Under the pieces are notes generated by a model. That model saw only the letters and a program-made list of their open reading frames with translations, did no database searches and was not told the DNA's origin. From Methanoregula sp. UBA471 (GTDB lineage: Archaea; Halobacteriota; Methanomicrobia; Methanomicrobiales; Methanospirillaceae), in the NCBI GenBank assembly GCA_002495065.1, contig DADT01000019.1:1-20188 (forward strand): a stretch of 20,188 nucleotides of DNA, written 5' to 3'. Of the stretch, positions 1-8,025 are shown piece by piece. Numbering within the stretch: the first letter of the stretch is position 1; each line of letters begins with the position of its first letter. Both the position numbers and the translations under genes were made by a program.

Positions 1-147
1 CACCAGCAGGGCATCGTAGTCCCCGATGATCCTGCATAGTTCGTCTTCTTTGAGATCGGTTTTGACATCAACATCGCACGCCTTTTTCAGGATCGCGAGC
101 CCCTCTTCAGCCAGCGGATCGCTGACGAGCACTCTAAAGTTAGCCAT
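1..147 (-). CDS. serA: D-3-phosphoglycerate dehydrogenase, N-terminal fragment (runs off left edge)
   Basis: The first 49 codons of a leftward gene are visible, starting at the ATG at 147. The protein opens MANFRVLVSDPLAEEGLAIL, followed by a lysine/aspartate-rich stretch and IIGDYDALLV. This is the hallmark start of SerA-type 3-phosphoglycerate dehydrogenases, the first step of serine biosynthesis from glycolytic 3-phosphoglycerate: it matches the first beta-alpha-beta unit of the substrate-binding half. The NAD-binding domain and any C-terminal ACT domain lie outside the window. A TATA-like element about 27 nt upstream suggests an almost leaderless mRNA. Other D-2-hydroxyacid dehydrogenases share the fold, but the VSDPLAEEGL opening favours SerA. 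Confidence 0.8.
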   Translation of the reverse strand, partial: MANFRVLVSDPLAEEGLAILKKACDVDVKTDLKEDELCRIIGDYDALLV

Positions 148-171
148 AAAAACCCATACTATATCTGCACC

Positions 172-180
172 ATACTTAAA
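172..180 (-). promoter_or_regulatory. TATA box for serA
   Basis: On the minus strand the sequence reads TTTAAGTAT, centred near 176. An archaeal start site about 27 nt downstream would fall near 149, essentially at the ATG at 147, so a leaderless transcript is inferred. There is no Shine-Dalgarno before the ATG, consistent with this. Confidence 0.4.
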
Positions 181-217
181 GAGGGTTATTCTTCTGACGA
201 GGGCAAAGACCCTGGCC

Positions 218-233
218 GGGACTAAATAGTCCC
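218..233. promoter_or_regulatory. Perfect palindrome between serA and ppsA, candidate operator
   Basis: GGGACTA-AA-TAGTCCC is a perfect 7-bp inverted repeat with a 2-bp centre. It lies about 28 bp upstream of the likely ppsA TATA box and about 40 bp upstream of the serA TATA box. Its symmetry and position suit a dimeric regulator acting on one or both divergent genes. The regulator is unknown. Confidence 0.45.
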
Positions 234-255
234 CCTTGAAAGGATAAAATCCGTG

Positions 256-268
256 CCAGATATAAAAA
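256..268 (+). promoter_or_regulatory. BRE/TATA promoter of the ppsA cluster
   Basis: CCAGATATAAAAA gives a good archaeal TATA box (TATAAAAA from 261) with a purine-containing BRE-like flank. The predicted start near 288 leaves a leader of about 38 nt before the ppsA ATG at 327. A second AT-rich stretch, ATAATTATTATAC at 283-295, is an alternative. Confidence 0.45.
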
Positions 269-326
269 AAACACCGGTGATGATAATTATTATACAAAAG
301 AGGTCGACATCATAAGTGGTGCGAGC

Positions 327-2615
327 ATGAAAGAGGTCCCCAATATTCTATGGCTCGAAGAGATCCGGAAAGAAGACATACCCTCGGTCGGAGGAAAGGG
401 AGCATCCCTTGGTGAGATGGCATCCATCGGTCTTCCCGTCCCAAAAGCTTTTGTTGTCACTGCCCAGGCTTTCCGAAGGTTCCTAGTCGAGACAGGTATC
501 GAAAAGAAGATCTTTGCATCCTACGAAAAACTCGATGTCGAAAATAATGAGGCTCTTGAAAAAGCTGCCAGCGGCGCAAAGAGTATGGTGCTCAAGGCAA
601 AGATGCCGGCGATCCTGAAAGACGAGATCCGGAAAGCATACAAAAAAATGTCTGCAGGAGATCTGATCGTAGCGGTCCGGTCGAGCGCAACTGCTGAAGA
701 CCTGCCGGATGCGAGTTTTGCAGGACAGCAGGAGACCTATCTCAACATTAAAGGCGAGTCAGCTCTTTTAACCGCCGTGCAGATGTGCTGGGCTTCCCTG
801 TACGGGGCGCGGGCGATCTATTACCGTGCAAAGCAGGGATTCGATGACCACAGCGTGAATATTGCCGTGGTAGTCCAGGAGCTGGTACACTCGGAAAAAG
901 CAGGAGTCATGTTTACTTCCCACCCGATTACCGGAGAGCCCCTCACGATTATTGAAGGTTCCTGGGGACTGGGAGAAGCGGTTGTCTCCGGTACCGTATC
1001 CCCGGATAAATACATCTTTGATCAGCGGTCGCAAAAAGTGATGGACGTACTCGTCTCGAACAAAAAAGTCGAGATCATCGCTGACGGGGACCACGGCACA
1101 AAGGTAGTGGAAGTGACAGGTGCCCGGCAGGATACCCGTGTGCTGTCCGATGCAGAGATTGACAAGCTGGCAATGTACGGCAAGATAGCCGAGGACCATT
1201 ATGGTATCCCACAGGATGTGGAATGGTCAATTGTTGGCGGGACCATATACATCCTCCAGTCCCGCCCTATAACTACTATCGGGAACAGGAAAGAGGCAAA
1301 AGGCATGTCCACTGAAAAACAGAGTGCAACCATAATTCTGAAAGGACAGGGAGCAGCACCGGGTATCGCTTCAGGCAGGGTCGTTATCATACGGGATGTT
1401 AAGGACACTGGCAGCGTAAAAGAGGGCGATATTCTCGTTACCAGGATGACGAACCCTGACATGGTACCGGCGATGCGGAAGGTTGCAGCCATTGTGACCG
1501 ATGAAGGCGGGATGACATGCCACGCCGCGATTGTAAGCCGCGAACTGGGTACCCCGGCCGTCGTCGGCACGAAAACAGCTACCCATATCCTGAAGACCGG
1601 ACAGGTGGTCACCGTTGATGGCGAGATGGGGCTCATCTATGAAGGAGAGATCGCCCACGCAGCTCCCGCCGCGGCAGCGACTCCCCAGCAGGGAGGTGTC
1701 GGACCGGCCGCTATCATTACTGCAACATCGGTGAAGGTGAATGTCTCCATACCGGAAGCGGCCATCAGGGCCGCAGCGACCGGTGCTGACGGTGTCGGGT
1801 TACTCCGGATCGAGCACCTGATCCTCGGGCTCAACAAGACACCGGGCTGGTTCATCGCCAACAACAAAGAGGAAGATTTTGTCAGGGAGCTCCACGACGG
1901 TATTAAGATCGTGCTCGATGCATTCCCCGGAAAACCCGTGTGGGTAAGGACCCTTGATGCACCGACGGACGAGTTCCGGAACATGATGGGGGGGGAGAAC
2001 GAACCCCATGAGCATAATCCCATGCTCGGCTGGCGGGGAATCCGTCGTGACCTCCAGAGCCCTGACCAGTTCCGGCTCCAGGTCGAGTCCTTCAAGCGTC
2101 TCTGGAAGGAGGGTTATGACAACCTTGGCATCATGTTCCCCATGGTCTCCCACCCCGACCAGTTTGTCGCGGCAAAAGCGATGATGAAGGCGTTCGGAGT
2201 CGATGTCGAGAATGTTACCCTCGGCATCATGATCGAAATACCGTCAAGCGCGATCATGATCGAGGAGTTCATCCGGTGCGGTATAAAGTTTGCATCCTTC
2301 GGAACCAATGATCTCGTCCAGTACACGCTGGCAATCGACCGGAACAATGAGAATGTTGCCGACATGTACCAGCCCCAGCACCCGGCGGTACTTCACCTGA
2401 TCCACAACGCGATCCAGGTATGCCGGGAATATAATGTCGAGTGTTCGATCTGCGGGCAGGCCGGCTCCGACCCGAAAATGGCCATGTGGCTTGTCGAGCA
2501 CGGTATTTCGAGTATCTCGGCAAACATTGATGCGATTGCCAAGATCCGACAGGCAGTTGCCCGCACGGAAAAGCGCATTATTCTTGAGGCTGCGAGAAAC
2601 CGCGATGCTGAATAA
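327..2615 (+). CDS. ppsA: Phosphoenolpyruvate synthase (pyruvate, water dikinase)
   Basis: The 762-aa protein converts pyruvate, ATP and water to PEP, AMP and phosphate, the entry to gluconeogenesis from acetyl-CoA-derived pyruvate in methanogens. The opening, with SVGGKGASLGEM at residues 21-32, and the segment VRSSATAEDLPDASFAGQQE form the N-terminal ATP/pyruvate-binding domain (about 15-330). The swivelling phosphohistidine domain carries GGMTCHAAIVSRELGTPAVVG, with phospho-His at residue 399. The C-terminal PEP/pyruvate barrel contains GTNDLVQYTLAIDR and CSICGQAGSD, with catalytic Cys709. An Ala/Pro/Gln-rich linker (about 444-460) joins the last two domains and is slightly unusual. The length is normal for archaeal PpsA. 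It is the first gene of an overlapping cluster; its stop lies 11 nt inside mfnA. Confidence 0.96.
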   Translation: MKEVPNILWLEEIRKEDIPSVGGKGASLGEMASIGLPVPKAFVVTAQAFRRFLVETGIEKKIFASYEKLDVENNEALEKAASGAKSMVLKAKMPAILKDEIRKAYKKMSAGDLIVAVRSSATAEDLPDASFAGQQETYLNIKGESALLTAVQMCWASLYGARAIYYRAKQGFDDHSVNIAVVVQELVHSEKAGVMFTSHPITGEPLTIIEGSWGLGEAVVSGTVSPDKYIFDQRSQKVMDVLVSNKKVEIIADGDHGTKVVEVTGARQDTRVLSDAEIDKLAMYGKIAEDHYGIPQDVEWSIVGGTIYILQSRPITTIGNRKEAKGMSTEKQSATIILKGQGAAPGIASGRVVIIRDVKDTGSVKEGDILVTRMTNPDMVPAMRKVAAIVTDEGGMTCHAAIVSRELGTPAVVGTKTATHILKTGQVVTVDGEMGLIYEGEIAHAAPAAAATPQQGGVGPAAIITATSVKVNVSIPEAAIRAAATGADGVGLLRIEHLILGLNKTPGWFIANNKEEDFVRELHDGIKIVLDAFPGKPVWVRTLDAPTDEFRNMMGGENEPHEHNPMLGWRGIRRDLQSPDQFRLQVESFKRLWKEGYDNLGIMFPMVSHPDQFVAAKAMMKAFGVDVENVTLGIMIEIPSSAIMIEEFIRCGIKFASFGTNDLVQYTLAIDRNNENVADMYQPQHPAVLHLIHNAIQVCREYNVECSICGQAGSDPKMAMWLVEHGISSISANIDAIAKIRQAVARTEKRIILEAARNRDAE

Positions 2616-3705
2616 GGGTTGTTCAAAAGAAGAACTCTTCTCTTTTTTCTCCCAAAAAAAAAGGGAGGATATCGACCACAGGTATATCCTGAGCTCCATG
2701 TGCACCATCCCCCACCCTGTTGCAGTGCAGGCGCATACGATGTTCATGGAGACAAACCTTGGGGACCCGGGGCTCTTTCCCGGGACGGCATCGCTGGAAC
2801 GTCTCCTCATACAGCGGCTTGGCACCCTGTTTCATGATGAAGAGGCAGGGGGATACGCTACCTCCGGCGGGACCGAGTCCAACATCCAGGCACTTCGTCT
2901 GGCAAAAGTCTTAAAGACTGACATTGCAAACCCGAACATCGTCGTTCCCGAATCTGCACATTTTTCATTCAGAAAGGCATGTGACCTGCTCTCCCTCGAG
3001 ATGCGGACCGTACCCCTTGACGGCAATTTCCGGATGGACGCACACAAAGCAGCAGAACAGATCGACAATAACACGGTCTGTCTTGTCGGTGTGGCAGGTA
3101 CTACCGAGTATGGCATGGTTGATCCGATCGCTGATCTTGCAAAAATTGCCGATGCGCACGATCTCTTCTTCCATGTGGACGCGGCCTTTGGCGGCATGGT
3201 GATACCCTTCCTGAAATATCCAATTCCCTTCGATTTTGCACTGCCCGGTGTTACCAGCATCGCCGTTGACCCGCACAAGATGGGTATGAGCACAATCCCG
3301 GCAGGCTGCCTGCTCACCCGGGAGCCTGACATGCTGCAGACGCTCAACATCGATACACCGTACCTCTCGGTTAAGCAATGCTACACACTCGCCGGTACCC
3401 GTCCGGGTGCTCCTGTTGTCGGGGCACTTGCTGTGCTGGACTACCTGGGCATTGAGGGAATGACAGCGGTTGTTTCCGGTTGCATGAAGAACATGGAACG
3501 CCTGACAGCCGGTCTGGAGACCTTCGGCATTATGCGAGCTGTGGCACCTGACGTGAATGTGGCGACCTTCGCATGCAGGGATGTACCCGAGCCCTGGAGG
3601 GTCTCATGGACAAAACAGGGACACATGAGGATCGTCTGCATGCCCCACGTCTACAGTGACAGGATTGAGGCATTTATAAAAGATACTGGTGAAATGTATG
3701 CTTGA
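2605..3705 (+). CDS. mfnA: L-tyrosine/L-aspartate decarboxylase, PLP-dependent
   Basis: The 366-aa group II PLP decarboxylase makes tyramine for methanofuran and, in some archaea, beta-alanine from aspartate for coenzyme A. Visible features are GGYATSGGTESNIQALRLAK (cofactor/substrate region), HVDAAFGG (the Asp that pairs with the PLP pyridine nitrogen), and DPHKMGMSTIPAG with the Schiff-base Lys at residue 225. The start at 2605 (MLNKGCSKEELF) was chosen because homology begins there; the longer open frame upstream only reads through ppsA. The gene overlaps ppsA by 11 nt and hpt by 8 nt, implying translational coupling. The length fits euryarchaeal MfnA. Whether tyrosine or aspartate is the main substrate cannot be read from sequence. 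Confidence 0.93.
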   Translation: MLNKGCSKEELFSFFSQKKREDIDHRYILSSMCTIPHPVAVQAHTMFMETNLGDPGLFPGTASLERLLIQRLGTLFHDEEAGGYATSGGTESNIQALRLAKVLKTDIANPNIVVPESAHFSFRKACDLLSLEMRTVPLDGNFRMDAHKAAEQIDNNTVCLVGVAGTTEYGMVDPIADLAKIADAHDLFFHVDAAFGGMVIPFLKYPIPFDFALPGVTSIAVDPHKMGMSTIPAGCLLTREPDMLQTLNIDTPYLSVKQCYTLAGTRPGAPVVGALAVLDYLGIEGMTAVVSGCMKNMERLTAGLETFGIMRAVAPDVNVATFACRDVPEPWRVSWTKQGHMRIVCMPHVYSDRIEAFIKDTGEMYA

Positions 3706-4246
3706 AAGACTGGTAGCATCCCTTGAGACATGCCCGATGGTAAAACGGGGAGATTATAACTATTTCATCCATCCAATCACCGACGGGGTACCGATCATGG
3801 ACCCGGCACTCCTCCGGGAGGTTTGCACAGGGATGGTCAAAATGCTTGACCTGGGCGGTGTAGACAAAATCGTCGTAGTTGAGGCGATGGGCATTCATAT
3901 CGGTTCGGTCCTTTCTGTCATGACCGATATCCCCATGACCATCATGCGAAAGAGGCCGTACAAATTGCCCGCAGAGATTGCCGTCCACCAGACAACCGGC
4001 TATTCAAAAGGTGAACTGTACCTCAATGGCGTTTACAACGGAGACCGGGTCGTAATCATTGATGACGTAGTGAGCACCGGCGGCACGATGCGAGCCCTGT
4101 TAAAAGCCCTTGAAATCGCCGGCGCCACGGTCGTGGATGTCTGCATTGCTGTGCAGCGGGGTGACCCGGATATCGGACGCCCGTATAAATCACTCGTAAA
4201 GATTGAGGTAACAGACCGGGTGTATGTTGTTGAACGACATCTCTGA
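3698..4246 (+). CDS. hpt: Archaeal hypoxanthine/guanine-type phosphoribosyltransferase
   Basis: The 182-aa purine salvage enzyme transfers a base onto PRPP. YNYFIHPITDGVPIMDP near the start is the signature of the archaeal Hpt family, and VVIIDDVVSTGGTMRALL (about 118-135) is the PRPP-binding loop with the paired acidic residues. YKLPAEIAVHQTTGYSKGEL is the flexible region typical of this family. The ATG at 3698 is preferred over a GTG at 3689: it fits family starts (MLERLxASLExCP) and has GGTG 6 nt upstream. It overlaps mfnA by 8 nt (ATGCTTGA) and dph2 by 23 nt. Base specificity (hypoxanthine/guanine versus adenine) is inferred from family naming only. Confidence 0.9.
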   Translation: MLERLVASLETCPMVKRGDYNYFIHPITDGVPIMDPALLREVCTGMVKMLDLGGVDKIVVVEAMGIHIGSVLSVMTDIPMTIMRKRPYKLPAEIAVHQTTGYSKGELYLNGVYNGDRVVIIDDVVSTGGTMRALLKALEIAGATVVDVCIAVQRGDPDIGRPYKSLVKIEVTDRVYVVERHL

Positions 4247-5171
4247 CCTTATTGAACGCCTGAAGAAACGGGGAGCCCGGAGGGTCGTCCTCCAGTTCCC
4301 GGAAGGCCTGAAGAGGCGTTCGGCAGAGATGGTTGCTGCGCTGAAGGAGGCCGGTTTTGAGGTGGTAGTAAGTGGCGATCCCTGTTATGGGGCCTGTGAT
4401 CTTGCGCTTGAGAACCTGGGATCTTCGGATGTGCTGGTCCATTTCGGGCATGCCCCTGTTGACGAGCAGCCGAAGGTAATTTTTGAACCATGGGCTGTTG
4501 CATTTGATGTAACAGTTCTCGAAAATGCGCTTCCTTTTCTCAGGGGAACCACCCTTGGCCTTGTCACAACCGTCCAGCACGTCGGGCTGATCCCTGCAAT
4601 GATCACGTTCCTGCAATCCAGAGGCATTACCTGCACCGTTGGAGAAGGCAGCAGGCGTACTCCATTCCCCGGACAGGTGCTCGGGTGCAGTTTTGCAGCT
4701 GCACGGGCAAGCGGGGCAGACGAAATTCTTTTTGTGGGTACGGGACTCTTCCACCCGACCGGCATTGCGATCGCCACCAGGGCACGGGTGATTGCACTGG
4801 ATCCGCTCTCAGGAACTGCACAGGAAGTTCGTGGGGATATCCTTATGCGCCGCCGTTTTGCAGTTATCGAAAAAGCCCGGGGTGCACGGACCGTAGGTAT
4901 CATCGTCAGCACCAAAAGCGGCCAGAAGCGTGAGAAACTTGCAGAGCGCCTTGTGCGGCTTTCGGACAATGCTGTCATCGTGACCATGAGAGAGGTCACC
5001 CCGGACGAATTGCTGAACCTCGGGTTTGCCTGTTACGTCAACACGGCCTGTCCCCGTCTCGCGTACGATGACCAGGTGCGTTTCCCGGTGCCGGTCCTGT
5101 CACCACAGGAGTACGAGATCCTCTGCGGGACACGTACATGGGACGAGTACGCCATTGATGAGATCGTATGA
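4224..5171 (+). CDS. dph2: Diphthamide biosynthesis enzyme Dph2 (3-amino-3-carboxypropyl transferase)
   Basis: The 315-aa non-canonical radical SAM enzyme performs the first step of diphthamide formation, adding the 3-amino-3-carboxypropyl group of SAM to a histidine of elongation factor aEF2. The three cysteines that hold the 4Fe-4S cluster in the archaeal homodimer are present: C54 in GDPCYGACD, C155 in VLGCSF and C276 in NTACPRLAYDD. Motifs LQFPEGL and FVGTGLFHPTG also match the family. The start is ambiguous: the ATG at 4224 has GGTG only 1 nt upstream and GAGGT 14 nt upstream, while TTG codons follow at 4227 and 4230 with better spacing. It overlaps hpt by 23 nt and the next gene by 4 nt. 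Confidence 0.94.
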   Translation: MLLNDISDLIERLKKRGARRVVLQFPEGLKRRSAEMVAALKEAGFEVVVSGDPCYGACDLALENLGSSDVLVHFGHAPVDEQPKVIFEPWAVAFDVTVLENALPFLRGTTLGLVTTVQHVGLIPAMITFLQSRGITCTVGEGSRRTPFPGQVLGCSFAAARASGADEILFVGTGLFHPTGIAIATRARVIALDPLSGTAQEVRGDILMRRRFAVIEKARGARTVGIIVSTKSGQKREKLAERLVRLSDNAVIVTMREVTPDELLNLGFACYVNTACPRLAYDDQVRFPVPVLSPQEYEILCGTRTWDEYAIDEIV

Positions 5172-5800
5172 AACTCAAAAATCTTGAGATGGCACTCCAG
5201 CGACTTTCAGGATATTCCTGCCCGCGTGCCGCTCTCGAACAGTACCAGACACCGGCACCCCTGGCCGCACGATTGTTGTTCCATGCACTGATGAAAGGGG
5301 ATGTCAGGGGAAAGAAGATATGCGACCTTGGGAGCGGGACCGGCGTGCTCGCTATCGGGGCTTCCCTGCTTGGTGCAGATCATGTCCAGGGAGTGGATAT
5401 TGACAAAAACGCAATCCTGGTGGCAAAAGAAAATGCAGAACTGCTTGATGCCGATGTTGAGTTTATCGTGGCTGATGTACGCGATGCGACGCTTCCTGTA
5501 CGCCTTGGATATTCTGACACCGTGATCATGAACCCGCCTTTCGGGGCGCAGAAAGCGCATGCCGATCGCCCGTTTATCGACCTCGCCCTGACCCTTGCTC
5601 CAGTCACGTACAGCATCTTTAATGCAGGCTCAGTCCAATTTATAGAAACCTACACAGCGGAGCGGGCGGAAATTGACGAAAAAATCGGGGGAATTTTTCC
5701 CATCAAGCGTACCTTTTCCTTCCATACGCAGGATGTGCAGGAGATCGGGGTTGAGATACTACGCCTGAAACGGAAACAACAGTCCACCCGCGTACCATAA
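5168..5800 (+). CDS. METTL5-family RNA N6-adenine methyltransferase
   Basis: The 210-aa class I SAM methyltransferase has motif I DLGSGTGVLAIGA (from D53), the ribose-binding acidic loop VDIDKNA, and NPPFGAQKAHADRPF from N122. An NPPF motif followed by this pocket is characteristic of METTL5-like enzymes (COG2263), whose eukaryotic member makes an m6A in small-subunit rRNA. A ribosomal RNA target is therefore likely but inferred. The ATG overlaps the dph2 stop as ATGA. The neighbouring dph2 also modifies the translation apparatus. The C-terminus ends RVP-stop, and that stop overlaps the presumed start of the MFS gene. Confidence 0.9.
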   Translation: MKLKNLEMALQRLSGYSCPRAALEQYQTPAPLAARLLFHALMKGDVRGKKICDLGSGTGVLAIGASLLGADHVQGVDIDKNAILVAKENAELLDADVEFIVADVRDATLPVRLGYSDTVIMNPPFGAQKAHADRPFIDLALTLAPVTYSIFNAGSVQFIETYTAERAEIDEKIGGIFPIKRTFSFHTQDVQEIGVEILRLKRKQQSTRVP

Positions 5801-6960
5801 AAAATACCATAACGGGACTTGCCGCGGCACACCTTGTCACCGATATCTACATGCCGGTGCTGCCCGCTATTCTCCCTCTGCTCATCGCAACTCACGGCTA
5901 CTCCTACCTTGCGGCCGGGCTGCTCGTGACCGCATACAACATCACCTCGTCCTTCACCCAGCCTCTTGTCGGATGGCTCTCGGACGCAAAAGGTTTCTCG
6001 GTAAACATCAGCATCAGTCTTCTGGTGAGTGCAGGATTTATTGCTCTCATGGGAATTACCCAGAACTACTACCTGATCATGCTCCTTGCGATCATCGCAG
6101 CGCTGGGACACGCCTGTTTCCACCCGACCGCCCTGAGCCTGGTCAACCGCCTCTGCATCAGCGAAAACCGCGGACGGATCACCTCGTACTTTGTGGTAGG
6201 CGGTAATTTTGGTTATGCGATCGGGCCGGTTCTCACCGGGCTTCTTGTTTTCTGGCTGGGGCTCCCCGGGCTCCTCTTCCTTATTTTCCCGGCACTGTTC
6301 ATGGTGCTTGCCCTCAGGTACCTTCTCCCGGGCGGGATCGCCGGGGCATGCCAGTCCCATACCAGGCTGGGATCCACAGGTGGAAATGACCAGTCGAAAA
6401 AACCGTTTGTGATACTCATGATCGTATCGGTTCTCAGGGCCTGGGCGGTCTTTGCGGCGATCACTTTCCTGCCCATGTTCCTGGTTACCCGGGGATATGA
6501 TCTTATGACGGCAGGTATCATCATGACCCTGATGCTCCTTGCCGGGGTTGCCGGGCAGGTGATGGGGGGGCAGATATCCGACAGGATCGGCAGAAAAGAG
6601 TTCATGATTATCGGTCTTGCCGGAGCTGTTCCTTTCTTTTACCTTTTCTTTGCAACAACCGGGATCATTGCGATCATTGCCATTCTCCTGTTTGGGTTCT
6701 TCCTCTGGTCGACCTTTGCCGTCGCTGTTGCGATGTCACACGAACTTCTTCCGCAGAACGTAGGACTCGCCTCCGGTATGATGCTGGGTCTTGCAATAGG
6801 GTTCGGAGGGCTTGGCGTGGCGGTCAATGGAATGATTGCTGACCATTATTCGCTTGCTGCTGCACTGGGAACAATCCCTGTCCCGATTATTGCAGCGATG
6901 CTGATTATGTTTGTTCTTCCCTACCCGTGGAAATCCCTGTCCCAACGTGCCGTACGGTGA
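5797..6960 (+). CDS. MFS transporter, fosmidomycin-resistance-like; apparent ATA start
   Basis: This is a 12-helix major facilitator protein. Helix 1 with the loop before helix 2 (AHLVTDIYMPVLPAILPLLI), LVTAYNITSSFTQPLVGWLSD (helix 2 and loop 2-3), and the second motif A copy GGQISDRIGRKEFMI resemble FSR-type exporters; the substrate is unknown. The first ATG at 5851 lies inside helix 1 and would delete IKNTITGLAAAHLVTDIY. The frame is open back to 5755 but holds no ATG, GTG or TTG. The position expected for an initiator, overlapping the upstream stop as in the preceding ATGA junction, reads ATAA (5797-5800). I place the start at that ATA, giving 387 aa; an annotator restricted to standard codons would give 369 aa from 5851. 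No Shine-Dalgarno is visible, so coupling to the upstream gene is inferred. Confidence 0.8.
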   Translation: MKNTITGLAAAHLVTDIYMPVLPAILPLLIATHGYSYLAAGLLVTAYNITSSFTQPLVGWLSDAKGFSVNISISLLVSAGFIALMGITQNYYLIMLLAIIAALGHACFHPTALSLVNRLCISENRGRITSYFVVGGNFGYAIGPVLTGLLVFWLGLPGLLFLIFPALFMVLALRYLLPGGIAGACQSHTRLGSTGGNDQSKKPFVILMIVSVLRAWAVFAAITFLPMFLVTRGYDLMTAGIIMTLMLLAGVAGQVMGGQISDRIGRKEFMIIGLAGAVPFFYLFFATTGIIAIIAILLFGFFLWSTFAVAVAMSHELLPQNVGLASGMMLGLAIGFGGLGVAVNGMIADHYSLAAALGTIPVPIIAAMLIMFVLPYPWKSLSQRAVR

Positions 6961-7017
6961 GAGACCAACGGATCGATACCATATCCTTATATGGACGGTT
7001 CACAGAAAAAGAGAGTT

Positions 7018-7209
7018 TGAGGAAAAAATATGGATACGATGGGAATCATCTCGGTCATCATGGGACTTATACTCCTTGCAATCGGCGGTCTTGCAATAGG
7101 GATCTTTCTTCCGGAAGCAATAATTGCGGTAAAAGGGTTAATCGGGATTGTCGTAGTGCTTGGGGGACTTCTTGTACTCATCTTCGGTCTCTTGATCGTC
7201 AATGATTAA
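7018..7209 (+). CDS. Small two-helix membrane protein (59 aa; ATG at 7030)
   Basis: The ORF from ATG 7030 to TAA 7209 encodes 59 residues, beginning MDTMGIISVIMGLILLAIGG. Two hydrophobic helices (about 5-28 and 33-55) are separated by a short loop containing PEA and a lysine, and it ends IVND. The coordinates include GAGG at 7019-7022, 7 nt before the ATG, a well-placed ribosome-binding site that supports a real gene. A TATA-like TTATATGG at 6988-6995 could give it its own promoter. It follows the MFS gene by about 70 nt. I do not recognise the family and propose no function beyond a membrane location. Confidence 0.6.
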
Positions 7210-7256
7210 CGACAGGAAAACTGGAGCGTGCCAGAGAAGAAACCGGAAAATAATTA

Positions 7257-8000
7257 TTATACTTTGACGACGAGGCACTGGGATCCGGCTGTCTCGAGGA
7301 CCGGTTCTGCCTTGCCGTAAAAAAAATTGTCAAAGGCTTTTTTCACGCCGGGGGCGGTGATGTAATCATGGGAAAGGAGGATACCACCGGGGCTCATGCG
7401 GGAGTAGAAAAACTCAAGACACTGCTTGGTGCTTTCATACGTATCGACATCAAGATTTACCATGGAAAACATTTTTTCCTTCACCGGATCTGATGTGCCC
7501 GGGAAGACGCCTTTATAGAAAAACACATTGTTATCATTTTTCAGATAATCTTTTACGAGATCGCACGAGGCGGCAAACTTACCCTCGTAAAAAGGCCAGA
7601 CCATATCTATATCCTCCACTTTTGGCAGGCCTTCAAACGTATCGAAGAGATGGAGGTGCTTTTCTCCCTTTGCCGAGCAGATGATCTTTGCTGAACCTCC
7701 CTTATACACACCAACTTCAGCAATATCGCCCGGCACTTTCTGCGTCTGCCGTACGGCCATGTAGATGTTGTATGCCTCAATGTCTTCCAGCAGCAGTTCC
7801 GTTTCGGACCGGATCTTTTTCAACGACTTTGCAAATTCTTTACGATCCTGGCTGCCGTAGTGGGAAAGCCGGCCCCGGTTTGCAATATCGTTTCCCAGGA
7901 ATGGCTCAAAAAAAATGAAGTTCCTGAATTTGAGAAGGTATTTGCTGGGGAGAACGGAATCAAATACCAAAAAAAGATTCTTTTTGGGAAACATGCTCAT
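7257..8000 (-). CDS. TylF/macrocin O-methyltransferase-family SAM methyltransferase
   Basis: The 247-aa protein resembles the TylF family (Pfam PF05711), whose members O-methylate sugars and natural products. GDIAEVGVYKGGSAKII holds the SAM glycine motif (E95 to G102), HLFDTFEGLP the acidic residue after strand 2 (D120), and NLDVDTYESTKQCLEFF plus SPGGILLSHDY match the metal-binding/catalytic area of the family. The first 60 residues are basic and aromatic and may be an extra N-terminal segment. Start is ATG 8000 or 7994. No Shine-Dalgarno is present; a TATA box at 8026-8034 predicts transcription starting almost at the ATG. No glycosyltransferases or other sugar genes are nearby, so the substrate is open. 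Confidence 0.82.
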   Translation of the reverse strand: MSMFPKKNLFLVFDSVLPSKYLLKFRNFIFFEPFLGNDIANRGRLSHYGSQDRKEFAKSLKKIRSETELLLEDIEAYNIYMAVRQTQKVPGDIAEVGVYKGGSAKIICSAKGEKHLHLFDTFEGLPKVEDIDMVWPFYEGKFAASCDLVKDYLKNDNNVFFYKGVFPGTSDPVKEKMFSMVNLDVDTYESTKQCLEFFYSRMSPGGILLSHDYITAPGVKKAFDNFFYGKAEPVLETAGSQCLVVKV

Positions 8001-8025
8001 GCTTTTATCAGTTTGTCCTGCTTGA

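Noticed and set aside
2434..2604. In-frame 57-codon extension upstream of mfnA
   Set aside because: It lies wholly inside ppsA in another frame, has Arg/Pro-rich shadow composition, and the family starts at MLNKGCSKEEL (2605).
4056..4754. 232-codon minus-strand ORF across hpt/dph2
   Set aside because: Shadow of two well-supported genes; scattered Cys/His/Arg/Pro without any motif order.
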